Under the pieces are notes generated by a model. It had not been told where the DNA came from. It did not search any database and saw only the letters and a program-made list of their open reading frames with translations. 64,000 nt of DNA from Antedon mediterranea (Eukaryota; Echinodermata; Crinoidea; Comatulida; Antedonidae), in the NCBI RefSeq assembly GCF_964355755.1, contig NC_092679.1, forward strand, positions 5,952,001 through 6,016,000, read 5' to 3'. Below are positions 1 to 14,000 of the stretch, piece after piece. Made by a program: the position numbers and the translations under genes. Numbering within the stretch: the first letter of the stretch is position 1; each line of letters begins with the position of its first letter.

Positions 1-2019
1 TATGAGAGCATCAATCAAGATAAACTACGAGTCGTTGACGGAAGCTAAAAGCATTGTTTTAGGTTCTGTGTTGTTACAAATCAGCAAAATAATAAAAACA
101 AACATCTACATTACTCATCATTTCTAAAAATGTTTAAATTCGATAGTATATCTTCTTCCGTAAAAAAAAGTCTTCATTTGGTTTGTGGTTGTAATTAGTA
201 ATGATACTGCTTTTTACTTTTTACTATTAAGAGGTCTACCACCAAATTGTACCAGAAACCAGATACATGTAATTTATTATATATATTAATTATGTATGTC
301 TCAATTGCACTGACAGTACTTAGAGCTTATTAAGAATGGGGATGTCACAAAGTATTAAGAAAATATTTTAAAAATCGAAATAATCAAAAATATTTTTACT
401 GTATACAGGTAGTTATAAATATTGGTAAATAAAAGAATAAAAGATATTTATTTTACTGGATACTAATGTTTGGATTACAAAAAGAAAGTTGAGAATGTTT
501 CAACATTAATTGGTGATTAACAAACTACTAATCTTACTTAGTGTAATTGGTTCTTACCAGGGAAGAGTTAATAACTCTTCCCTGGTTCTTAGGTATGTCA
601 TACTGTAGAAACAGAACATGTGTATGACATGGCAAAGTGGCATTTATCAAAAAAAAAATCATGGTTTTTAAAAGGAATCTGTAATTTGGTAACTACAGAA
701 CTCTGTTGCATGTGATAAAAATAAAATGAATATCAAATGAATAATGTTTATTATACTGTAGTAGGAGACAATACAAATATTTATAAAGGACTTTGAACAT
801 TTAAGTAAACGTAGAAATGATAATATTGCTGTTTAAAGTTTGTTTAAGTAATGCAATGTCATACAGTATAGACAATTGTACAAATATGCATGGTACAGTA
901 GAAAGGAAATGCTAATCTTGGTGTTGAAACCGTGACGGTATCACCAATGGCCATTTTACACTATTGGTATTACTTTGATTTAACATGATGTAGCTAGAAA
1001 TAAAGTAAAAAAATATTTTTTTGGTGTACAGATCGCGAAATAAGCATAGGTACTAATGTAATGTTTTATTGTACTGTATGTTCACTGGTATTTATTTTTT
1101 ATTTGAATACAATATTTAATAATGGTGGTCCATCCAGCCAAAATTGAACATTATTGACTCTCAGTCTCAGAAATGTATTCCAATGGTTTATAATAAATGC
1201 TTTTGCACTAATATTTAAACATCAAAATACCACTAAAGGCAAGTACTATAAAATATAAAATTGATGTATATAGTAATACTACTATCAATTCTGTTTTGCC
1301 TTTCCCCTTTTTTCTAAGAATTTTACCATACCCCAATGACTTCTATCAATACATGCCAACAAATTCAATACATCTGATTTTGAACCTTTAAAAAATATAA
1401 TTGTTTTTTATTGATTTTTTTATGTATTATTGTTGTGTTAGTTTAGTTGTACATACAGTATGTACGTGATACAGTAAAAGATGATAGAGTATTTGCGGTT
1501 ATACTTTTCAAGGAACTCACAATACTCGGCAATGAATGAACCCGCAAACATTTGAATACATTTAAAAATAAAACAACATCAGCTGCTCATCTTTTTTTCA
1601 ATCTAGATACTGTGTTTGTGCCTACACGTTTGAAAAATAATTAGGGTGGAATTTCAGGAATTGGCATGATGCTTAGACATTTTTTTAAACATTTGAGGGG
1701 AGATTTAAGACAATATCATCTTCTCACCTTTCGTTGAATACAAAAATTAATCAATTATCTGGGGTGAAACTCTTACTTGGAAATGAACGGGCTACTGTGT
1801 GAAGACTCCATCAGACAATGGCTGTCAATTACACCTCAACATATATATATATATATATATATATAGAAACTTGGACAATTAAATGTCAGCATTGTGTTTT
1901 ATATTCTCTGTTATTAACCAACATCACATAGTTTCAAAGAATCCGGTTAGATATAAACGGAAATATCTCTCGATTTAAAATAAAGAGCTAATCTCTAGAA
2001 AATTTGAAGAGATTCTTAC
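1..2019. other. BPNT1 intron 3 (partial): no exon seen
   Basis: AT-rich. It holds a 14-bp-arm hairpin at 556-586 (ACCAGGGAAGAGTT and inverse, 3-base loop) and a TA run at 1842-1864. I looked for the next BPNT1 exon (DPLDGT) and did not find it. Confidence 0.6.
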
Positions 2020-5000
2020 GTCTTCCATTTTGACATCTTTCAGCGCCTCAGGGCAAACAGATTTGTCAACCTCTTCCGAGAAACCGTTTTCTATAAGATT
2101 TTCATCTATCTGTTCTTCTTTAGGTAACTCCTAAAAGATAAAAGATGACATTAGAAAGAGAGATCAATTTGCAACGGTTCCACATTGCAGACGACAGACT
2201 CTATTTCCATCTTATTATTTTTATTGTCAATAGCCAAGTTTATAAACCATTTAGTTTTTAAATTATATTGCAATTATTGAATTAACAGTTAGTAAAGTTC
2301 ACTACAGTATATTAAAACGTGTAGCTAGGGTTTAGTCCATTCAGAAAATGTTAACAGTAGTTATTATCTTTGCTTCCTTAAAATATTACATTTTCTGTTG
2401 TAGTTTTGTTTGTTAGTACAATACCACCTTTTGTACATATTCAGTACAGACACTATCAACAGGATCAAAATTATTGCTAATCACCCATGTGGATAGAAGA
2501 GGTCAAACCCATCCTTATCGTGATAATACATGACCTTTAGCCCAAATTTATTTACCGCTTTACAGCTATTGAAAACCCGAAAGAACTACCAGTATCTATA
2601 TTTACTTTTCGTGTCATCAAAATTTCTATTCAATAGCTATAAAAGCAAGTCATTATTGAGCAATATCATTAAATCATGTAAAATCTATGAGAGAAAAAAA
2701 AACAAACTGTAGTTAGCTACGAAATTGATTACAATTATCTGGTTTCACAATTAAACGTTAAAGTAGATAGTTATGATTCTAAATTTTATTCACCAATGGA
2801 ATTTTGGCAGACTACTGTAGATTATTCATATCTGGCTGCAGCGGCGTATAATCCTAGTGTAACTACAGTAATGTACAAATTATCTTTATTGGAATAGAAC
2901 AATTACTAAAGCACAAAAAATACTAGTTTAATGCACGGTTCTCAGAAACTTTGTGAAGTTTTTAAGAGACAAATTTAAACAGTTTGTCTCGCGGATACAA
3001 TTACCAACAGTCACGGCCAGTCCTATGTAAAGATCCCGAAGCAAACATAACACTATCGCCTACTTTTCTAAGACTTTGATTTTAAGCGGCAAGAAATGCT
3101 TGTAATTGGTAGGATTTAGCTTAAGACCATGAGATTGCAAGGCAATCTTTTCATCTAATTTTCCTGTCACCAGGCATTTAGGTTTTTATCAGGAAAGATT
3201 TGTTTGTGGTAAAACTCAATGACAGAATCTAACACTTGTATCAACTGAAACGTCTTTACTTTAAATGATTTAAACTTTACACTACTTTTGACACCTTTAT
3301 ACAGTAATATTATAACAGAAAAACAACCATACTATTATAACACAAAAGGCTGTGTGATTTAAAGAACAAATATAGGGCAGAGAAGTATTGCCTATACAGG
3401 GGCAAATATTTGGAACCGTTTGCCTGAAAACATAAAGTGTGAAACTAAAATTGGAAATTTAAAAAAAGAAATACAAAAACTAGTAATAAATAACTTTTGT
3501 TACTTTTCATTTCTATTTGATATTTTTACTTTTATTGTTTTATTTGCTAATTAGAACCGTTCATTATGATTTAGATTAAACTTATAGAAATATTCTTTTA
3601 AAAGAAATACTGTATAAATATATTCTGGTGATACAAAATAAATTGTACATCTAGTAGATGTACCATTTATTTTTCTAGAACCGCGAATAAGTAAAGGAAA
3701 ACTCTACTGTTCATATAGTCTGGTAAAAATGACTGGAGGTTCTTTAATGTACAGTTTCTCTATTTGTACAGTAGTATGCTAATTTTTCTTTGTTTCAGCC
3801 ATACTGTATATACTGTGTGACAATGACAATGATTCCTTTATTGACCTTTTTCAGAGTATGCAAGAACATTTTTTCAAAAAACACTTGCAGACATAAATAT
3901 TTGGTCTTTCAGCAGATCACTACCACCCTCTGCCACTAGCATCTATGTATGGCTTATTATTTATTTGCTTCATCAATATCAAATTAAAACAGAATAAATA
4001 CTCACTTCTTCTCCTATAACAATGAGGCCTGAAAATCGTCTTGTTAAAGAGGCTACAATGCAACGTTGGGCTTTTCTATCAGCTTCTGTCTGCAAGTCAT
4101 TCTTCCCAGTCTGCAAAAAAATCAAAAATAATAATAATAATAATATCCTGGATTTATATAGCGCCTAATGTTGTGAAACCTCTAAGCGATGAACATTATT
4201 ACCCCAGGATCAAACACGTATGGAAACATACTCCCATAATGCATCTAGTAATCAGTGCAAAATCTTGATCTAACCGGGTTCCCATTTATACACCTGGGTG
4301 GAGAGAGGCAAACGCAAGTATCTTGCCTGAGGATACAAGCAATGTAACGAAAGTTGGATTCGAACCTCGATCTTACAATCAGTAGTCGAACGTCCAACAC
4401 ACGCCCTTACAAAAGACAACATTTTTATATTGCCTTAACTTTTTATACACTGCAGGCAGTACTCTACATCCTGGTTACAGTAAGATATCTACACTTCAAA
4501 ATTCTCATTTACTCAACTTAACCAATTACTTTGATTTTAAATTATCATCATAAATTAGAAAATTCGTTCCATCTTCTATTTCTAAGCTGTTTGCCATCTG
4601 CCTTGTTATATGATATAAGCTTTCTGAATTAGACGCAATTAAACCATTTTCTCTTCAATAATAGCAAAATTTTAATAATATAACATCAGATTATCAGTAC
4701 TTTAGATTTCTCCAGTATCATAGGGTCTGTTTCTGCTGCATAACGCAAATTAATAGTTTATAGTAAAATAGATTAAAAATAACAAGAACGCGTTTATTAT
4801 TATTATTTAAACAATTTAATGTTTATATTGACTGCATTTCTGCTCAATTTTTGCTCCAAAATAACCGGTTACATCAGTGGGTGGTCGTTGACCAAAATCG
4901 TTAGAATTACCCAAAATGCAATTGGTCCTGGCGGTTAATTCAAACATTACTGCCGTGTAGTTGACAGCAGCTGTCAATCAATTTACAGTTTTTTCAGTTT

Positions 5001-8000
5001 CAGTTTATTTCGTGTTGCAGCTAAAAGTTTCCTAGCAAAAACCGGTTAAATGGAGTTCTAACACCGAATTGAATGGGTTTTTAACTGGTTATTCTGCGCT
5101 TTTTAAAAACAAATTTTTCCTGTATCTGCTCTGAAACTGGAGTTAATTTATTTACCTATTTTAACCGGTTATTTTTATACAGCAGAACCAGGCCCATAGG
5201 AAACTTCTGTGTTTCACATACCCCGTTGTATCATAGACCATAACAACTCTTAACCTACACTTACATGATACTCTATTATTATTTATGGAATTATCGTATT
5301 CGGAAAATATTGTTGTACTTTATTATGAAATTATTATTATACTAGGCAAATACACACTGAAAAAACAAATAATATGAAACAAAACTAAATTATTTCTCAT
5401 GTCACAAATTTAAAATAAAATCCACAAATTCAATTACAATATTTGAATTCAAAATGGAAATGTACATACATAATGACATTTTTTTTTCAAAATATTGTTT
5501 TCCAATTACTTTCTTTTTTGAATTATGGACATTATCTATCTATTCTCAAGGTAAAACATTTAACATAGACACATAGCAACATAATGATGCTGAAGTATAA
5601 TGAAAATACTATCTATTAAAAAAAATATCCATTATTTTACAGTAAAATGGCTTTATTAAAAAAACAATTGGTGTAAAAAATATAATTTCACATTTAAAAA
5701 TTTAAATAGAAAACATGTTATCTTATGTCCAGCCACTGATTAATGGTGGATACAGCAATTTGAACAAGAATCAGGGCCTAAAATTGTGAAGAGTTCCACT
5801 ACTTTATTTTTGAATTGCAAATTTTAAAATTTAGGGAAGGCCTGGGCCGCCTGAAACCGGACTACAGTACAGAAAGAAATCATTGCTTCGTATCTATGCG
5901 TAACCTTTCGCAGCCTATGCGTAGGTACCTGTAGATCGTAGGGCATTTTTCTGAACATAGGCTATGAAGTATTGTTCGAAGCCTACAAAACGAATTGTTA
6001 TAATTTACTACACATTGAAAGTTGCTTATTGAGGTTATGAAGCCAACATCGTAGAATACATTCTATCTACGAAACCAGCTCGTAGTAAAAGTTAAAGTAT
6101 TTTCTTTCTGCACTGTATGACAGTACTACTACTATTAATATATATTATTATTATACTCAGATGAGATTTAGTACAGTATACAGTACTGTATATATATACT
6201 TGCACCGATGAAAGGCTAGTGTTGCCCGAAAGCTCTGCTAACTTTTCTGGCTGTTTTACTTTATCGTTTTGATTTAACTTTTTGCTAAAGCTTGGTTCCC
6301 ACTAGAACGTAACGCAAGGACGTAAACGCAATGCAAGCGTTTTAACCAATGACAAGTGAAGTTATATAGACAGTTAGCAATCACAAGCGAATAAGCCATC
6401 GCTTGTGATTGGTCAATTCACTTGCGTTGCGTTACGTCCTTGTGTTGCGTCGCGAGTGGGAACCACGCTTTATTTTTCTCCATTGAGATCCAGTCACTGA
6501 TACCCACAGCATTGTCATTTTGTCAGTAATTTGCCTTTGGATTTATATATAATAATAAATTAATTCACAGTACAGTAATTACCACAAATCTTTACAAGTA
6601 GTAGTAGACATACGACTGTTCGCATGTTTTGTACAGTATTTATTACAATTAATTAAAACAGGGAAACCACTACATATCTAGGATTAGTATTACAGTAAAA
6701 AAAAGTGTTTATTAATGAGGTCAAAACGATGGTTATTATAATATTTAAATAAATAAACCAAAGTACCTACTAAAGTATATAAAGAACATACAGCAAATTA
6801 CTGGAAAAATGACAATGGGTATCAGTGGCTGGATCTCATAAGCATAATGATACAATATCTCAATCATAATTAGTTACAAATAATAAAAGTAACACTAGTA
6901 ATAGTAATCTATAGTATGACACATTTTAAAACTAAGTTCATTATTTGTATTGTACTAACTTGTTTTACTGCCTAGAGACCACAGTTTTTATCCAATTCTC
7001 ACCAAACTTAGCCACAATGATCAATGACTCATATAGTGTGGTTACATTTTGAAGGGTCAGGGTTAAAGGTCAAGGTCCAAAAAAAAAAAGAAATAAAAAA
7101 AATAATAAAAAAAAAAACCCCTCAGAGGGACTTGAACCAGGGATCTCAACTGTGAGAGGCTGGATACATAACCATTACACCAAACTCTTATCCACTACTT
7201 TGTAGTGTGCAGTTAGCCTATTTACACTTCTAATAAAAAAAATGTAAAAAAAAAAACATTTTCGAGGGGGAATTTTATGTAGGGGAATTTTACAGTAGGC
7301 GGAGGTTTGTACTCTCGGAGTACCCTCTAGTTTGTATTGTACTAACTTGTTGGGTTTTAAAAAATATTGGTAAAAATAATAAATTGTGAATAAAATATTA
7401 TTAAGTTATCATATGAATTATAAATGTTAAAACTATGTTTTGCTGAAAAATTAAGACAACGGAGAAATTACGTGTCAAGAAAGAAAGGCAAGTGTACAGT
7501 ACAGTACAGTATACTTTATTCAGAAAATATTTTCTTAATTCAGTATACTATTGTAGTATGAACCATTATATATTAATACATAATTATAATTCATAACTAT
7601 TTATAACTATACAAATATTATTTAAATTAGTTAGAAGGCTTGACAAATTTATTTTAGTTTGATTACATATGATGCTTACTGTTTAATGAGTTCACCATTA
7701 TGTGAGATGATGCAATGTCAAGCTGTCTAATACAAATAAAAGCTATTAACAACGTCAAACCAAAGTATGACATCATTTTCTATTTTTAGAATGCAATACA
7801 CGTGTGCTACAACTTGTAAAATATTTCATAATTATAATATTCAGCATTGGTTAAAGTTGATGAAGTTGCATAATTAAACTTGCAATATATTACTCTCGTC
7901 GTTGTCGTATCCATTTTCGCTGGAGCAGTGCTTGAATTTTCATCATTCAGGAATCTGTATGCATTTTGTAGACCTGGTAGATGAGACTCTGACATCATAG

Positions 8001-10099
8001 TAACAGCTCAGTTGCTATGACAACTGGAAGGCTGTTTGATGACGTCAATGGGAAGGCAACATGTTTGATACTACTACTGCAATGATATGAAGACTGAACC
8101 ACTCTTCAATGCCTCGTAGGCTTGCTAAATATTTATTTTTAGATCAGAATATAACGGATAATTTCTGCGATACGTTTTGTCGGGTCTTACGAGTTAATTA
8201 CTAAAAATATCTGTTATGAGTTAAGTATAACATGATATTAGTTCACCCTAATTATAGATATTTTTTGTCTTTTCTGACTGACACTCCCTTGTAAATAGGT
8301 CACTGCAATAATAATTTGATTCAGAAAGCACACATAGACGATAAAATAAAAAAAAAGAATCAAGTGTTCGTTGATGATGTCGTAACGATAATAATGAAAG
8401 GCCATTTTAAATTTATCTGTGTTTCAATTTTACGTAGAATAACATATATAGAGCATTCATAAATATTTTAAAAATCATAGAATGCTGTGACGCTGTGGTT
8501 GAACAGGCAAATGTATGAGAAAATTCAAGAAATAAGAGATTGTGCGTAGGCGGATGATTATCAGCGGCCACGTAGCAGTTCAATACAGCTTGCATATCAT
8601 TCCTCCTCTATCTTTCGACTCTAGACTAGTATTACGTATTCAATATGGCGACCGAACGAACAACGAACAGAAACAAAGAATTTAGATAAAATAAAATATC
8701 TAAAGATAATATTTATAAAAAATGTATTTATTTTTAGCAACAATTTGATTGATAAGTTAGGAGACGTTGATTTAGTTCTTCATTGATGTGGATAAACTTT
8801 AAACGCAATTTTGTTACAGAAATATATTTACAATCTTTGTGGTTGAATATAATGCATATATTTTTAGTATACAGTACAGGAGAACCTGTCCTTTGTGACA
8901 CCTCTTTTAAGGGGACACTCTTTAACACTTTTCTGTGACATTAACAAGGGGAAATATATGTTTTAACACTATGGTCAATCACTATGGTCAATCACTATGG
9001 TCAATCCATATTCAGGGGGAACACTCATTAAGGGAATACTTTGTTGGTGTTTTCTTAATAGGGGTTCTATTGTACTATAATATTTTGTCATTTTTAATAA
9101 TTTGGGATATAATTTCAGTTTAATATGTGGAAACATACCATTTTTTAAATAACTTTTATTGTCTGATTTGTTTAATGTTTTTTTTCCAATCAAAATGACT
9201 AATTTTTTGAAAATTATAATTATATTACTGTATATAATCTAATATGGTGCAGGAATAATTTCGCCAGTGTAGCATAGCAAAAAGCTATACAAAACAACCT
9301 TTTTGCTACACATTTCTACAATTGTGTAGCAAAAAATACAATACAAAACTATGTTTCTTGACTAAAAAATCAGTTTGATTAGCAATTTTGCTAAACAAAA
9401 TTTTCAAATGAAATTTTTCCCTGAGTAGTTCAGTAATGGCATATTCAACAGAGTTTTAATACTTGTAACAGTAACATAGGGATTTTATATCATGGTGGAC
9501 AATGGGATTTGATAGAAAGGACTGTACCCAAGTAAAGGGGTTTACCGTTTTAGTAGTAGGGGTGATGATGGTACCATACAGTAGGTATACATTGCCCATA
9601 CATTCAAGAGAGCTTTTAGAGTGGGTACTGTTAGAGGACATTAAAATAACCTTTAAAAAATAACACTCTACAAACAATAAAGAGGTGTGTCATATGGTGT
9701 TCACTTCAATTCCCACCATTTTTTTAGGTGACTGTTTTTTGGGGTTTTTTTTTTTTACTGGAAGATATTGTGACATCATTTTTGTTCCACATATTATTAC
9801 CTCTGCCAAGGAGGTTATGTTTTCACCCCTGTATGTTTGTGTGTGTGTGTGTCTGTGAACAGCCTGCCTCACCAAATTTGGACACAATGATCTATGCCTC
9901 AAAAGCTCGGACGAGTTCGAATTTGAGGAGAGAAGGTCATAGGTCAAGGTCACAACTAACAAAAAACTATATTACTGAATGCCTAGAGACCACAGTTTTT
10001 ATCCAATTCTCACCAAACGTAGCCACAATGATCAATGACTCATCATATAATTGTGGTTAAATTTTGAAGGGTCAGGGTCAAAGATCAAGACCCACAAAA

Positions 10100-10131
<32 letters not shown>

Positions 10132-10959
10132 CCTCAGTGGGACTTGAACCAGCGATCTCAACTGTGAGAGGCTGGATACATAACCATTACACCAAACTCT
10201 CATCCACAACTTTGTATGGTGTAGTTAGCCATTTACACTTAGAATTCATAAAAAAAAAAAATATATAATATATTTTCCTGCGACATTTTATGTAGAGGAA
10301 TTTTACAGTAGTTTGTACTCTCGGAGTACCCTCTAGTTTTACTTTTTATTGCCAAAATTAACCAATTCAATTTGATTTTTTGCAGGTACCAACCCATGAG
10401 TTAGTAACTAATACCAATCTTTTATTTGCTAACAGTAAACTAAAAAGTAATTTTTGGGTTTCTGGATTTTAACAATATTTGTATAGTTACGTTACTGTAC
10501 ACAGTGTGATTGACGGTCACAATTTATGCTGGTACTGTACTGGTACTGTAGTACCAGTACAGTATCATCTAGACAATTACTAATTCATTTTATAAACATT
10601 GATGGTATTGTAGGATCAGTAATTTAAGAATGGTATTATTTTAGGGGTTAGTTTATTCTTCATGATAATACAGTACCAATGATGGATTTGTTGATTTACT
10701 GAATTATTTGTATAACTTTAAAATTTTGTTTGTTTCAACATTATTGATGTAACTGCAGTGTATTACCAAGATTGTCTAATTTTTATTTTTATATAAATTA
10801 GACCAATAAAAAATTAATTGAATTATTCAATGTTATCTATTTCGACTGTGTAAATGGGACCAACTCATGTAAGACAAAACTCAACTCATGTACGACAAAA
10901 CTCAAACATGGTTCTGTACTAATCTGTCATCAGGAGATGATAATGATGATGACGATGAT

Positions 10960-11031
<72 letters not shown>

Positions 11032-14000
11032 AAAGATTATGATAGTGATGATGATGATGATGATGATTATGCTGATGATATCGATGATGCTGATGATAGT
11101 GATGATTATGCTGATGATAATGATAATGATAAAGATGATGATGATTATGCTTATGATGATGATAGTGATGAAGATGATGATTATGCTGATGATAGTGATG
11201 AAGATGATGATTATGCTGATGACAGTGATGAAGATGATGATGATGATTATGCTGATGATGCTGGTGATGATGATAGTGATGATTATGCTGATGATAGTGA
11301 TGAAGATGATGATTATGCTGATGACAGTGATGATGATGATGATGATTATGCTGATGATGCTGGTGATGATGATAGTGATGATTATGCTGATGATAGTGAT
11401 GAAGATGATGATTATGCTGATGACAGTGATGATGATGATGATGATTATGCTGATGATGCTGGTGATGATGATAGTGATGAAGATGATGATTATGCTGATG
11501 ATAGTGATGAAGATGATAGTGATGATGATGCTGATGATGATGCTGCTGACCGATGATGATGATGATACTGATTATGATGATTCTTATATTTTAAATAAAG
11601 TCTATATTCTGTAATAAATTCATTTTCTTGACAAAAATCATAAAATATATAAGTCTATATGTAATAAAGGGTTACTACTACTACTACTACTGTATACAGT
11701 TCTTCATCAAATTGTGCCCTCACCAAAAAATAAAGTTTATATTCTGTAATAAATTCATCTTCTTGACAAAAATCATAAAATATATAATTCTATAATGTAA
11801 TAAAGGGTTACTACTACTACTACTACTGTATACAGTTCTTCATCAAATTGTACCCTCACCAAAAAATAAAGTCTATATTCTGTAATAAATTCATCTTCTT
11901 GACAAAAATCATAAAATATATAAGTCTATATGTAATAAAGGGTTACTACTACTACTACTACTGTATACAGTTCTTCATCAAATTGTACCTTCACCAAAAA
12001 ATAAAGTTTATATTCTGTAATAAATTCATCTTCTTGACAAAAATCATAAAATATATAAGTCTATATGTAATAAAGGGTTACTACTACTACTGTATACAGT
12101 TCTTCATCAAATTGTACCCACACCAAAAAATAAAGTTTATATTCTGTAATAAATTCATCTTTTTCATGACAAAATATATTCTTTATGTTCTAAATAAAGT
12201 CTATTATGTAATAAATGTTTACTATAGTCCTTCATCAAATTGTACCCACACCAAAATAAAACAAAAGCATAAAATATAATTATATGAATATAGTTTCTTT
12301 AGTTCATTCAAATGCTGCTCCACTTTAAACAAAGAAATGATCAAGACAGTAAACTCTTACCATCATTAAAATGTACAGTATTTGAATATTTTAAACTTTT
12401 ATTAATGTACTGTACTAGTGGTACAACAACATACAGTACTGTGTAAATGGTATGTAGCATAACTCTGCAGTTTTTATAGTTAACTTATACTATAAAACAA
12501 TGGATTATGTAGAAATACACAGTTTTACGTTTACACTTATAGGTCCTGTGACAGGGTGTAGTCATGTGACAGGGTGTGGAGGGTGTAGTCATGTGACAGG
12601 GTGTAGTCATGTGACAGGGTGTGGTCTTGTGACAGGATGTCAATTTGACATTTAAACAGTTTCCTCGACAATTGTTGGTTATGTGCCATGTGTTATGTGG
12701 GTATTTTCCAGTTCATGTGGCAATGTTATCATAGTTTTCTTAATGAAACAAAATTGATATAGATAATTGTAACAATTGTAAAGAATGAAATAAAAGTGAG
12801 TGAATCTCACAAAAGACAAAAAAAAAAAGTATTCATTTGTAACGAGTTTGATGATTAATTTTGATGATCGATAAAAATATTGGAAAGAGTGTTGGTTCAA
12901 CCAACAATTATTTTTTCAGATTTTTCAGTCTTTTTACATTGAAACAATTTTATTTTGTTTTTAGATTTTATTTACTTTTGGTATCGATATATATTTTTGA
13001 ATATTATTTTATAAAACAAGGAAACAAACATCATTTCCTGAATATTGTGCTCCAGATTTGCATATCAAAACAAATTTAATAATACATTTATTAGACAGTT
13101 TTATTTAGCTCAGATATTAAAATACTATTTAAAAACAACTATTGTAATAAAACTAACTAGTAATAATAATACTAGAAATACAATTAAAGAACTAATTAAA
13201 TATATATATTATACAAAAAAAAACACCCTGTACTATAGATAGCAGATAATTCATATTCTTTTGTAATACAACAACAGGTTAAAAATTAATTAGAATATTC
13301 TAAATAATACATCTGATTCACTTTTTGAACTTACTCTTCACAATCACAAAATAGACATTACTCTAGTATATTATATATCAACAATACAGTGTAGTACTGT
13401 AGTATCATATTGGCTATTCTTACTATAGTACTAGTAGCCCAACACTGTACAGTATTAACTTTTCAGTGTTCCACAAGTAACATTTTATGAAACCTTTTTT
13501 AAATATTAACATCCATCCAGCGTATGAATTAAATTAATTTGTTGACCAGACTGAATTTTACAAAGTAATAATGCATATTGATATTATACTGTACAGGGTA
13601 CATAGGTACTGTACATAAGTTAAGTAAAACTTTATTTTATCTGCAAAATATTAAGATTCAATGCAGAAAGTTTGAAATGCTATCCAACTGCTTTCCAATG
13701 ATGGTCACAAATGAATTGATTACATAAACTTTGAACAAACTACACACACAGCGATGTAGCCACAAGATATAAAGTGGTGTGGTGGTTGCAAAAACGGGGA
13801 ATCAGTTCAAGCCACGGGTTATCAAAGGTCTCTGTGAAAAAGTGGTCAGGAAACTTACCAACCGTACTGGGGTGGTTAAAGGCCTGTACTATACCAACAT
13901 TTTTAGGTATTTTCAATAACTGTACTTTCTAAAAGTAAACTATTTTCAATGTAATTTCATGTTTATACAGTGGCCTAGTGTAATAGTACAGCATTACAAC

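Noticed and set aside
4356-4400. Possible tRNA gene
   Set aside because: B box only within a longer SINE body; no complete cloverleaf. The same holds for tRNA-like heads at 7120-7195, 10135-10210, 27115-27180, 36890-36965 and 57664-57725.
8413-8595. 60-codon minus-strand open frame starting MQAVLNCYVAA
   Set aside because: Starts with ATG near a CpG-bearing patch but no donor in phase or recognisable domain; too weak to call.
10888-11614. Two long open frames rich in Asp or Met
   Set aside because: They are translations of a GAT microsatellite in two frames, with no gene-like context.
11848-12279. 143-codon open frame with repeated peptide
   Set aside because: It is the 135-bp tandem repeat read in a frame that happens to stay open; composition is only that of AT-rich DNA.
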